Origin: Numida meleagris
Lineage: Eukaryota > Chordata > Aves > Galliformes > Numididae
Direction of reading: 5' to 3'
Length of the DNA stretch: 64,000 nt
Assembly: GCF_002078875.1 (NCBI RefSeq)
Contig: NC_034415.1
Span: 17,947,975-18,011,974 of the forward strand
Part shown: one piece after another, positions 39,279-49,995 of the stretch
How positions within the stretch are numbered: the first letter of the stretch is position 1
Layout of the letters: each line of letters begins with the position of its first letter
Translations under genes and position numbers: made by a program
Notes under the pieces: generated by a model
Seen by the model: only the letters and a program-made list of their open reading frames with translations
Databases searched by the model: none
What the model was told of the DNA's origin: nothing

Positions 39279-42200
39279 TGTCTTCAACATTTAAATTCTT
39301 GGGTATAACTTCATTCTTTCCAATATTTTCATGGTGTTGGAAAGAATTTTGTTTTGACTTTTATGGGCAAAAGTGGTGACGTATCATAGCTTGCTTTCTC
39401 AGAGTTTTTTGGAAGATTATCTGTAAATTTGAAATGAATTTCCATGTGTACATTCATTTACTCTGTAGGATATCTGTGCCTGTATCTTTCATCCATGACA
39501 GTAATAGTGTTTGGGACGTCCAAGCCCTCAACTCAAGAACTTGCAGTGAGATGTATATTACACCTAGGGAACTTGAGGAAGTTGATACCTCTCATATACT
39601 GGCAGGTAATTTTGTTTGTGCAATTCTTCAGACCTGTGAAGTCAGAAACCTCTTAATTGGCTAAAAATCTGCTAGATCTGCTTTATTTTTGTTTTAGGGA
39701 ATCTCAATTTTTTTCAGCGACCTGAAAATAAACCATTCTGTGACATAACCAGAGAATAACATGACAGAATAATAACAAAAACAACCAGAAAAAAAAAAAG
39801 TAAATCAGTTATATCAGTTTATGTAGCTCTATTCTCAACACAATTCATAAAAAACAAACAAACAAAAAGAAAAACAACCATGAGCTGGAACTAATAAATG
39901 GTGTTTCCCCAAACAGATAACATTAATCACAGTGTAAGTTAAACTTAAAGCTATGTTGTGTACTCTAAGACAAATTACAAATTATGTAGGTGATAAATAA
40001 ATTTAAATTCCTTGTTTTAATAATGAAGGTGGACGTCTAAAAACAGTCAAAAACAGTGTAATACAGTGTTTTAATTTTCATATTAAAAGATCTCAACCAA
40101 TACTGACAGATTTCATACTTTTCTGACTATTTGTGATATCCAAACATATAGTATTTTAATATTATCCTTATAAACAATGTATAAACATTCTCACGTGGCA
40201 AAGAGGAATAAAGCCTGCACAAGCATTGTTCATTATTAGGCAAGTCAATTGTTCATGACAACCAAACTATGTTTCCATGGACAAATGTTTCATGGAGAAA
40301 AGAAAAAATAAGTAACTATAGTGAACCTGAAGACATTTATTTACAAGGCCACATCAGTGGTTATGAATCCCTTTATTCACGTGGGAAAGGCCACAAGAAC
40401 AGTTTCACAGGCTCTCCTTGACTTTTCCGAATTAAGAGGTCTGGGATTAAAACAAACAAATAAGCAATACTTTTTCCCTGAAAACATATTCAGTGTACTT
40501 CCCATACTCTCATGTGAAAAGGCACAAGGTTTTTTAGGGGCATAAGAAATGTATTTTCACCATACTGCTTTCAAAATATGCCTGAAGATAAATTGCATGT
40601 AGTGTTTTGTGATAGTGTAAGTATTTAATCAGAGATACAATCAATGCAGAAGAAGAGAGCTGAGGCTTTTGTATTATAAAAAAAGAAGTCATACAGAGAG
40701 AATAAGAATTTATTGGTTGTGTCTAGTGTATGACTCAGGAAGAGGACAGAGGAACTTGGTAAGGTAGACAGAGCCTGAGGCTAGAAGGGCAAGGCAATGT
40801 GTAGAGAAGCTGTGCAATGCGAAGCTTCTATGGAAGGTACAGCCATCAACATGTTGGATGCATTTATATCTTTGCAAATCACGTGCACAAGGTGACGCCT
40901 TTACTGAAATCTTTGTAAAATGTACTCTAAATACAACATGTAATGTAAGAGTTGTTTGCATCTCAACTTGTTTTTCATCGATGACATAGCTCTTCAAAAA
41001 GAATAAAATCTTTTTTTGCTTTTAGAACTGAGTATCTATATTCATCCAAAGTTTTACACGTTAGTTAGCTTTCACTAGCTGAAACGATAAACATAGTACT
41101 ATGTATTATTAAAGTGCATTACTAACAATACTTAGATTCCTTACATGTATCTTCATAACCCTGAAATAAAATCTTTACTTCTAAAATAGCTTAATTGATT
41201 TTTCACTTTTCTGTAGATAAATGTTTCTCCACAATCTCAATACATCTAGTATTACAAACCAGTACTTATACATCACATTTTTGTTACTCTCCTTTAGTTC
41301 CAAATGCGTTAATTACTATTGACACTACTGGGCTAGCTGCAAAAAGCTTCTTGTGCTAAGTAGCATTAATATATACGTACAGTTACATTCATCTGGGACA
41401 GCTTCTGAACGCTACATCACTTCAATTTGTACAAAATTAAACCTGGCAAAACTCTAGCTATAGAATTTGGAAGATCTTGTTTTTCACAATAGAAAAAAAC
41501 ATAAGATAAGTGAATCTTGTTGCAAGTCTGAGGTGGAATTCCAAGTGTATCTGGAAATGCAGACATTTGGAAATCTTAGGATACTGTAGGTGCGGCTGCC
41601 ATCCTTTAGCTCCTGCAAGGTCAGGCTTTAGCCATACTTGAGAATAATGCCCTTGAACCTATTTACCTTTCAGGTGTCACATTTTGCCTTTTCGTTCTTC
41701 TGCAAATTACCATAGTAACTTGCTTTTGAAATAGATTTTACTTTATTCTCCTTCACTTTTCTCCTAGAAGCACAATAGTGGATATCAGTGGGATAGAGCA
41801 CATGCTTACGTACTTGAATCATTGTCTGATCATGGAACATGGCCATTATAGTGGATCAGTGTTGTGAGAATGAGTCAGGATTCCATGAATATCTCCACAG
41901 AAATGGAAGAACCCAATTTTTTATATGACTTGTACGATTCACTATGTGTCTGCTTAGCAGACAGTCTGAAATCTGGGGGTGGAAATCCATGCCCACACAG
42001 GAAAAGAATACATAATAGATATAAAGAAATACTAATTCCTACTTGGTCAGGAGAAAAGGCAAAAAGATTCACTGATCCTAATCTAGAAGATTTATTGCAA
42101 AATAGCAGTATCCTTGTCACTGCCTCATCCAAAGCACATCAACAAACTGAAAATTGAGTTACTTGAATGCGCTTTGGATCAGGCCATTAGTTTGTCTCCA

Positions 42201-43902
42201 GTGTAACTACTCTCTTCATAAGCAGAAGGGAAGAGTGGACAATGTCTGACATTTTTCATTCTATATATTGACCAGAAATTGCCATTTAAGGATCTCTGTT
42301 CTTTGCTTTCTCTGTCCCTAAGTTTCAAATGGATCTGAAGGAATAAAAACTGAAATAATTTCTGTTCACATGCATTCACGAATTTTTCCATCATTAAATC
42401 ATTCTGAAATCCTGAAGGGGAAAATGCTATAGAGGAAGAATAGTAAGCTTTGCTCAGGTGGGATTTGTGATCCTGCACACTTATATTGAATGCCAACAGT
42501 TCATTCCTTTCACATGAAGGTAACGTTTTCAAAACTTTTGATATGCAGGTGTTTGACATACAAAATACATTTCTTCTTTGTTCAAAGAAGATTCTCTCTT
42601 CCGTTTCCTACTTTAGCCTTAACTGTAAAAGCCCACGTTAATATAATACCTCCACAGAAGCCTTCTAAAGATTATAACCAAGGATCTGTCCCTAGGGTAG
42701 CCTAATGATCACCTAAATTCATCAGTTAACTTTGTCTAAATTTCACTTGTCCAAAAAGAAAAAGAAAAAAAATTTCAATCATGCAGTATTGTTTACAATA
42801 TCAGTAAATTCAGAATAATAAGATCCTTAAGATCTACTGTAATTAGATTATCAGTCTGGATTCTTTCTAATGAAGCAGAAGTCACCAGAAGACACTGCAG
42901 GCACTATATACTGGAAGAGAGTATTTTGATTTTTCAAGGAAACACAGCATTTCTATTTATTTCTACTTTTGGAAGTTCTCTATTCTCTGCTGGAGACTTT
43001 CAACAACTTTGCTTACAACTATTGCAGACAGGATATGCACTCCCAAGGATATCACTCCTCCCACAGTGATCTGTTTTAAACTCTCTCATTCAGTTTTCCA
43101 GATCCTTACATTGCACAATTCTTGACAAAATCTGTCTGCAATCATTTCTCCCTACTCTCACAGCAAAGCATCTTCAGTTACGTCTTTAAAAGTGAATTTT
43201 GCCCACTGTTTCTCTTAACAAATGTGGAAGTTAACCTATTGCAAAAGCAAACCCCATAGGCAAAACAGCCTATTCTACTGTACTTTATTTGCAAGACAGT
43301 TTCTACCATGTATATGACCACAATACCTGTGCTTTACTACAGACAGACATGAAGTATGGTAACAGTGATGAACTTTAAGAATACCATCTTATATCCAGGA
43401 AGGTAAATGTATACTGTGATATTTAACTCTTATTTTTTTAACCTATCCATTGATTCCCTTACAGGTTATTGTGGTTGTATAAATATGAAATATTATGAGT
43501 GGAGACAGTGGATGAATTAGCCTGAAATGGTTTTTGGAAGTCAGAGTAGCTGGCTATCTCAAGGACATCCATTTCCTGAAGGGTGAGTGCCAGTACAGCT
43601 TACAGATATTTTCTCATAATACTTGATGCATAAAAATTCTCATGTCATTTTTCTTGAAAATATAAACAAATAGATAAATAGGGCAATTTTCATATGAGTA
43701 AAGGTCCAAAAAACACTTGCAGCTATAAAATATTATTACAGTGCTAGATGACCCCGAAGTACAATCTCATGCAGTGAGAAACAGAATGAAGGCATGATCT
43801 CTAAAGATTTGATATTCTGGAGGGAGAAAGGGACACTTTGAAAGTCAAAAATCAGTATTCTTTAAGGTCATATAGCGTTTTTCTCGTCAACAAATTACAA
43901 TG
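39279..43902. other. AT-rich non-coding DNA, nothing recognised
   Basis: No exon or transposon was recognised. Frames at 41864-42157 (97 codons, plus) and 41875-42132 (minus) overlap on opposite strands, and the minus frame at 42179-42559 (126 codons) has no domain. I consider all of them chance frames. A (CAAA)-like run lies at about 39850-39875. Confidence 0.6.
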
Positions 43903-44048
43903 GCTGCTCTGAAAGTAATAGTGGTGACAACGTTGAAAAACAGTGTTTTTTAGCTGAAAATTTACTCTATCAAACAGTGTTCTCATGTTCTCTGTATCTG
44001 TTGTAGTTTCCATGCAAATAAATAGGAGGCACTACTTTCGGAATGAGC
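43903..44048 (-). mobile_element. Internally deleted mariner (MITE-like), both ends present
   Basis: The left terminus GCTGCTCTGAAAGTAAT is complementary to the right terminus, which reads ACTACTTTCGGAATGAGC, so both inverted ends survive in about 146 bp. The left terminal repeat is joined directly to the internal segment AGTGGTGACAACGTTG. From there the sequence runs parallel to the right part of the element at 27020-27500, including the TAGCTGAAAAT and GTTTCCATGCAAATAAATAG segments. TA follows the right end at 44049. This is the structure of a non-autonomous deletion derivative moved by transposase from a related full-length mariner, or of a copy deleted in place. It has no coding capacity. 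Confidence 0.75.
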
Positions 44049-44050
44049 TA

Positions 44051-44540
44051 TATTAAATGGACTAAGGCCAAGTTCCAGACCTATGCCTATGTCTTCTCTG
44101 GAATTCCCTCCTCTGGAAATATTAGATTCCCTACCTCTTCTGCCATAATGTACATACATGACAATGGGTAGAAACCGCTGTGTTACAAACTACCTCCCTG
44201 CCAGACTATCAGTAGCTATCCTTGAGCATGTATGCCCTTTTCTCTGAAATTCCTTTGTTCCTGGATCAAACGTACAGGCCTAACTACTGTATAATATAAA
44301 CACCCAATGACAAGAAGACCTTCTAGACAATAGCTATACTAAAATAGCGAAAGCAAACAAAAAAATATAAAAACAATACCACGCATCACACACAGACAAA
44401 CCCAAACATTCTTCTGGTTATCCAAACTATAAGAACCCTTCCCAAAATAGCCTAATAAACAAGTCTAAAATATCAGGCAATACAGCTTAGTAGCTAGCTT
44501 CTGTGGATCCAAGTTCATAACCCTCCCTTGTTCAGACTGA
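44051..44540. other. Non-coding DNA, nothing recognised
   Basis: Mixed-composition sequence with no recognisable gene or repeat, between the small mariner and the diverged tandem repeat. Confidence 0.6.
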
Positions 44541-44740
44541 CAAAGGGATTGAAGTCTGGTTTGTCACCCTCCTGAGAGCCTACTGTAACCATTAGGCTAT
44601 AGCGTGGTCAGAGGTAAATCTTTCACTCCCTCCAGCTGACACTATTCCATTTGGTATAAATAATTGAGTGAAGAAGGACGTGAATCTGACTTTCCCACAT
44701 GATTGCCCTAACCACCAGGCTATAGAGTCAATCTCACCTC
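44541..44740 (-). repeat. Ancient diverged tandem repeat, about 123-bp period
   Basis: TAACCATTAGGCTATAG at 44586-44602 and TAACCACCAGGCTATAG at 44709-44725 are 15/17 identical and start 123 bp apart. The similarity extends about 30-40 bases upstream of each (GTCTGGTTTGTCAC against ATCTGACTTTCCCAC). The motif resembles one I recall from amniote-wide repeats, possibly tandem 5' units of an old CR1-like LINE, often ending CTAACCACTAGGCTATAG. The family assignment is inference and the strand is a guess. Related but weaker similarity may continue to about 45130. Confidence 0.45.
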
Positions 44741-46050
44741 CCTTCTTTTTCCCCTAGCTTAATTAATATTTTATTGTTTACACAAAATGGAATAGTTTTA
44801 ATAGGAGACAAATTCTGAGAGACAGAATTACCAGTAAGCCAGTACTTAGTACATTTAACTGAGAAGTGGGCACCAAATCCCAGTTTCAACTCGTGGAATC
44901 AAGCCTGCCTGGTAATATAGGTAAAAGCCCCTACTTATTTTGTAAAGCGAACAACCATCCTTGAGTATTCACTAAGTATAAGTGAACAACATCCCTAACT
45001 ATTTTTAACCCCAATGAGAAAGAAGTGGTGTGGCTTATGCACCAAACTGCAGTATACGGCTATGAGTTGCACATCCTACTTGGAATAAAGGAGATTGCAG
45101 GCTCATATGTGCAGTACTCACACCCGAGTCCTCTTTTTTGCATTTATTATAACTTCTTTTTCCTGTTTTATTCTTCAGTTCCTTGCCTTTTGCATACCTT
45201 ATCTTGAGGCACCTAATGCAGCATGTGCTCATGAAGTATACAGACACTGAAGCCAGAGTGTCTGACTCTGTAAGGTGGGTGAGCACTGAAACAGGGCACT
45301 CTTTGTGATTTATAAATCAGTCTTCAAAATATTTGTGCTGAAACCTCCTTTGAATTTCCATTCCTCAAAGTGTTCCTCAAATTAGGTTTGAATTCTGGGG
45401 CAAAGGGCAATACCAGTGGGAATAAAGCTGTTTCATAGGATATTTTACAATTCAGATTGATTGTTCTGTGGGACACTTTAGTAGAGCTGCTAGTGTCAGC
45501 TGTTGGGGAGTGAGTGTTTTTGAGAGATGGAAAACAAGCCCCTGCAAGCTTGCAAACACTTTGTTGTCTGCCCTATAGGCACATCTGGCAGTGAGACTGC
45601 TGCTGCTGACATGAACTCTCAGGTCTGATCTCACTGCTCCCAGGATGAAACAGTTAGGTAAATCTGATGCAAGGGAGCAGGAGTCAGCTTGAAGCACAAG
45701 GAGAAATTGTCTTTTTCTGTGAAATGTTTCTATGAAGTGAGACCAGAAAAAGTAACCACACAGGGATTGGATGATGGTATTACATCAGGGACCAGTGAAC
45801 TGTCTTCCCTCTCCCACTACTTTCATTCTTCCCTTTTCTCTTTGACAAGATCTGTAAATATGTCAACTAACCTCAGAAAGTAGTGCACAGAAGACTCATT
45901 CAAAAGGTTCAAAAGGTCCGCACAACTCCTGTGTTAATATTGTTCATATGCTTCTTTTTTCTTCATCTTAATTCCTAAAACACACCTTTAAATGCTCTCT
46001 TCTCATTCTTTCCTCAATCCAAAAGGTATAGTATAACTCAGATATTTACA
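44741..46050. other. Non-coding DNA
   Basis: No gene seen. Frames at 45035-45286 and 45452-45697 (minus) have no recognisable domain. The first 390 bases may include further decayed units of the preceding tandem repeat. Confidence 0.55.
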
Positions 46051-46052
46051 TA

Positions 46053-46300
46053 GGTCTCTCTGGAAGTAATGCCTCCTATATATTTGCATGGAAACTATAA
46101 CAGATACGAACAACATAACAACACTTATGAGCAAATTTTCAGGTACAAAACACTGTTTTTCAACATAGTCACCACCATTAGCTGTGCATTTTTGCCAGTG
46201 ATGAACAAGAGCCTGCATGCTGCACTTGTAAAAATCTGCACAGGCAGAAGTGACCTACTGTCACCATCACTATTGCTGAAACGCACCACCCATTGAGTGA
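46053..46300 (+). mobile_element. Truncated mariner-type transposon (second terminus)
   Basis: The element begins with TA at 46051-46052, then GGTCTCTCTGGAAGTAATGC, and continues CTCCTATATATTTGCATGG, the inverse of the terminus at 27500. The next 200 bp runs parallel, on the opposite strand, to 27250-27500 (AACATAGTCACCACCATTAG, GATGAACAAGAGCCTGCATG, CTGAAACGCACCACCCA). It is truncated at about 46300 where similarity stops. The 75-codon frame at 46069-46296 is entirely within it and is not a host gene. Confidence 0.75.
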
Positions 46301-48032
46301 TAAAAGAAGAATAATATTGGGTTAGGAAAACAAAAGCTTCAATAAATCTGAGAATCCTCCATCAGCATGGAGGAAACAAAAAATAATTTATTTCATAATC
46401 AGTCTTCCCTCTCACCTTTTCCTGTATCCTCCTCTTCTCACCTCAGCCCTCACATCAATCTCATGCCTTTCAGCACTGTACAGACACACACTATACATTC
46501 CTTCAGAGCAGTGCACAATTCCCTTACCTGTTTTGACAAGAAATGCACATTGAGTCACATGCCAGAGGCCATGGTTACACTAAAGTCACAGGTCAATAAA
46601 GATCACTTACATTTCCTATGAGTTTTTTTCATCCTTTTCTTTCCCCTCCAGGAGGCAGGGCCTCAGAAAGGAAAAAGAGAAATGTCAAGAGCTCCGTTGT
46701 CAAGACCTTAAAAAAAAAGTCCTCCAAACCCACGATTGGATGCCCCCCCACCTCTTATTACCTTGCCTCAAGGAAAGTGGCCTTTTTCTCTTGGCCTCCC
46801 TTCACCTTGAAGGCGTTCTTCATCTCTTCAAGAAGTTGGTCACTGACTTATCTCTCTCCCTTGATGATGTACAAGAAAGTAGCAGAGATTAGTCAGTGTT
46901 CTTTTAAAAACTGTCCCTTACAAGGAAGCCAATAAAATGATCTACATTGTATCACAGTTCAACATATCTGACATCTGTTCTGCAAAAAAATTCACTTCAT
47001 ACATATGCTTCTTCAAGCTCATACATATGCTCCCCACAAGCATCCCCCAGATGCTCTTCTGAGACATTTTGGTACTATATCTATAGCATTACACTAGTTA
47101 TGCTTAAATAGGTATCCTATTTTTTCACATTTAGCATAGTAACTAATTTAGGCAACTCTACTTGGTAAGGATAGTACCATTAACTATTTTAAGGCTCTTT
47201 CAGTATCAAAAGAATTTTCTCATTTTCTTATGAATTAATCTCAGGGACATGGTTCATTCTAGTATTTTGGACTTGGTTTCCACAAATCACGTTCTAGTCA
47301 CACAAATACTCATGATATATGAAATTATTGTTTAACAATGAGTATATAATTCACAGAATATTTAATAGAATAGGAAAAACACTAAGAATTGAAATTAGTC
47401 AAGAATGATGATATTCCCAAACCCTTCAGTGTGAGGGCTTCACATTTTGAGCCTCAGATATCAGTAACTCACAAAGCTGGAAAATAAAGGTGTCATAGTA
47501 TCTATCTTAGCGTTTGTTTTGCAAACATAAAAGGTGCATCATCATGTTAACCTGGATGGAGAGTAAATTTCTGAAGCTGTCTTTCCAGGTATATTCAGAC
47601 AAGAAAAATAGATCACAGAAGAGACATTTTATAGTAGATGAACTGGATTTCTCCAGGAGAAAACCTCACCAGAAGATGCACTGCAGAAACATCCCTATAG
47701 CACTCCAGGCTGAGCACAGAGTAAAGATATCTGAACCGTATTTAGTGTGAATACCCATATTTAACAGTTTTGCTCTCTATAGACTTGCTCCTATTCATGC
47801 TACGTGCTGATGGAAACATTTTTGGTATTTACTCTTCTAGATACATTTCAGTCCTAAACACATTTACTAGCACAAAATACACATGTAAATCTTTGATATC
47901 CGAGTTGAACCTGGCACATGACAGATTCACTGTTAAATTTGTGGATTTAATTATTATTCAGAAAATAGTTTTCTCTTATTTGTTATTATTTGGTTTTGTA
48001 TTTTCTGATGTTATATATATGTTATATTAATA
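46301..48032. other. Non-coding DNA with a coding-like GC-richer patch
   Basis: Mostly AT-rich. At 46630-46935 lies a GC-richer patch with a 105-codon plus frame (46618-46935, lysine- and serine-rich at its start). On the minus strand it has a short lysine- and glutamate-rich frame interrupted by stops. I recognise neither. The patch could be a decayed processed pseudogene, but I cannot name a parent. Confidence 0.5.
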
Positions 48033-48373
48033 TAGAATCATAGAATCATAGAATTCGCTAGGTTGGAAAAGACCTACAAGATCATCCAGTCCAACTATCC
48101 ACCTACTACCAATAACCCCACTAAACCATGCCTCTCAACACTATATCTAAATATTTCTTGAACACCACCAGGGACGGTGACTCAACCACATCCCTGGGCA
48201 GCCCATTCCAGCACCTGACCACTCTTTCAGAAAAGTAGTATTTCCTAATGTCCAGCCTAAATCTCCCCTGGCGCAACTTGAGGCCATTCCCCCTTGTCCT
48301 GTCACTAGTTACAAGAGAGAAGAGGCTGACCCCCAGCTCACTACAACCTCCCTTCAGGTAGTTATAGAGAGCG
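48033..48373 (-). mobile_element. CR1 LINE 3' fragment, longest in window
   Basis: The fragment begins with at least two ATAGAATC terminal repeats, then GCTAGGTTGGAAAAGACCTA, CAAGATCATCCAGTCCAACT and later CATCCCTGGGCAGCCCATTC, CCAGCACCTGACCACTCTTT, CTTGAGGCCATTCCCCCTTG and GAAGAGGCTGACCCCCAGCT. This is the complement of roughly the last 340 bp of CR1. It is less diverged than the other fragments here, so it is probably the youngest CR1 insertion in the window. It is 5'-truncated and has no reverse-transcriptase sequence. Confidence 0.97.
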
Positions 48374-49410
48374 AATATATATATGTCATTTTGTTTTTTA
48401 CAATTCTGGTTGACATATCAAGTGCCCATATTCAGAATAACAAGCAAATTACCTAATTATCACATACAAATATTTAGTTAATAAGGATATTTGGAGCTTC
48501 ACAGACTGCTTATTTTCTCTCCTTCTCAAACTCTCAATAAATACAAAAGCCAAAAAGTTAAGTTGATACCTTCAGAATGTACAACTTAACAAAATATTTA
48601 ACAAGGCTGTCATGTAAAAGGATTTTCTAAGACGTATTCTACAATTTTGTCTCACATCAGGCTTTCTGTCTCCATCAGAATAGGAATGATGAGTTCAGTC
48701 ATACTGAATGTATGCATTCAGTATGCATAACATACTGAATATATGCATATATATATATGCATATATATGCATCATAACATGCATCGTTTTATTAGCTATC
48801 AACCTAGTTTTCAAGGCAAATCACAAGAATTCTTTTTCTAATAATTAAGATATTTTGTATGGTACAACTGTTTAATCTGAGAAGAGGTGTCTTCTCCTGT
48901 TGAGGATCTGAACAACGTGAAGACAATGAAATCTATAACATTTCCCAGTAGCCCTTGACAAGTTCAGCAGTGCTAGCAGGCAATAGCAGCCTGAGGAGAT
49001 ACCACTGGGAAGCCTGCTGAAGCATTCATCCAGGAAAAATAATTTCTTCTGGGCATGGGGTAGACTTCCTTTTATTTTGAGAGTATATTTTTACTGTCAT
49101 TCTAGCCTGTGACCTGTTAGTGTAACTAAACCTATAGACAGACAATATGCCAAATCTTTACAAAGAAGTATTCACAATGAAAGAAGACAGCAGTTCTGGA
49201 ATAACATCAAAACAGTCAGAAATAAAGTTCCAGCAAATCAGAATGTGTATTTTGGGCAAACTAAATATTTTCTTCATACTAACTTAAGTTAAAAAAAGCC
49301 TCAAAATTATAATTTCTTTTTAATATCCGGTTTTACATATTTTGTGCATCCTTTATGACAATTCACCAGATAAAATACTAGGCCTTAAATCCTGCAATGC
49401 CTTGTTATCT
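48374..49410. other. Non-coding DNA with AT hairpin cluster
   Basis: AT-rich sequence, with the hairpin and TA-rich cluster at 48700-48785 listed separately. No gene is recognised. Confidence 0.65.
48700..48785. repeat. Hairpin plus ATGCATAT-rich repeat
   Basis: CATACTGAATG (48700-48710), loop TATG, CATTCAGTATG (48715-48725) form a perfect 11-bp stem. Immediately downstream, CATACTGAAT recurs at 48731, followed by repeated ATATGCATAT units to about 48785. The block is strongly self-complementary and likely unstable in length. Confidence 0.8.
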
Positions 49411-49412
49411 CA

Positions 49413-49995
49413 TGTGCAGTGGAATTGCCAAGTCACAGCCTGAACCAATAGTTGAGCAGCAGGTGGGATGGTGTGGCTAACCAAGGGTGCTCAGGTGCAA
49501 GCAATGCACCTGAATGACCAGAAGGTGAAGAGCCTGGATCCACCCCTCCTCACCCTCATTTAAGGATAACAGCCAAGAAAGCAGCATCTCTTTGGATAGA
49601 AATTGTACTTCTCAGAAGCTGTCACTGCTTGTTGGAAGGGGTGAGCCATTTTTTTTTTCTTTCTTTATTGCTTGCTATTGCTCTGTAGGGCCTCTCTCCT
49701 ATTTTAAGGTACTGTTATTGCCCTTTTTTGCTATATACCATCTCTACTAACTCTGCAAATTTCACCTGATAACTGGTCTTAGTTGTCTAGAAGACCAGCT
49801 GTCTCATCAATTTTTGCCCTTCTTACGCACAGTAAGATGCAAGCAAAGAAAAGATGTGTTGTGCTCTGGGAACGGCTAGAGTAAGTTTCTTCTTGATTAG
49901 AAACAAATATCTCTCTGTTAAGTCTCTGATTTCAATGGGGAAGTATGTTTGAGACTCTATCACATCTAACTCTGCAAACCTGTCTTGGATTTTTC
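49413..49995 (+). mobile_element. Possible old LTR-like segment
   Basis: A GC-richer stretch (about 49415-49560) reading AGCAGCAGGTGGGATGGTGT and GGTGAAGAGCCTGGATCCAC leads into CATTTAAGGATAACAGCCAA, a TATA-like box as seen in several avian LTRs. It is followed by a T-rich stretch and a less distinctive right part. The pattern suggests the U3-R-U5 order of an LTR on the plus strand. I could not define matched TG...CA ends or a target duplication, so the borders and the call itself are uncertain. Confidence 0.3.

Noticed and set aside
41864..42559. Open frames of 97 (plus), 85 (minus) and 126 (minus) codons as a possible gene
   Set aside because: They overlap on opposite strands or abut without splice logic, show no domain, and are at lengths reachable by chance in 64 kb.
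44580..44730. tRNA gene, suggested by box-like repeated motifs
   Set aside because: No cloverleaf, anticodon arm or paired acceptor stem could be drawn. The motif repeats in tandem and is diverged.
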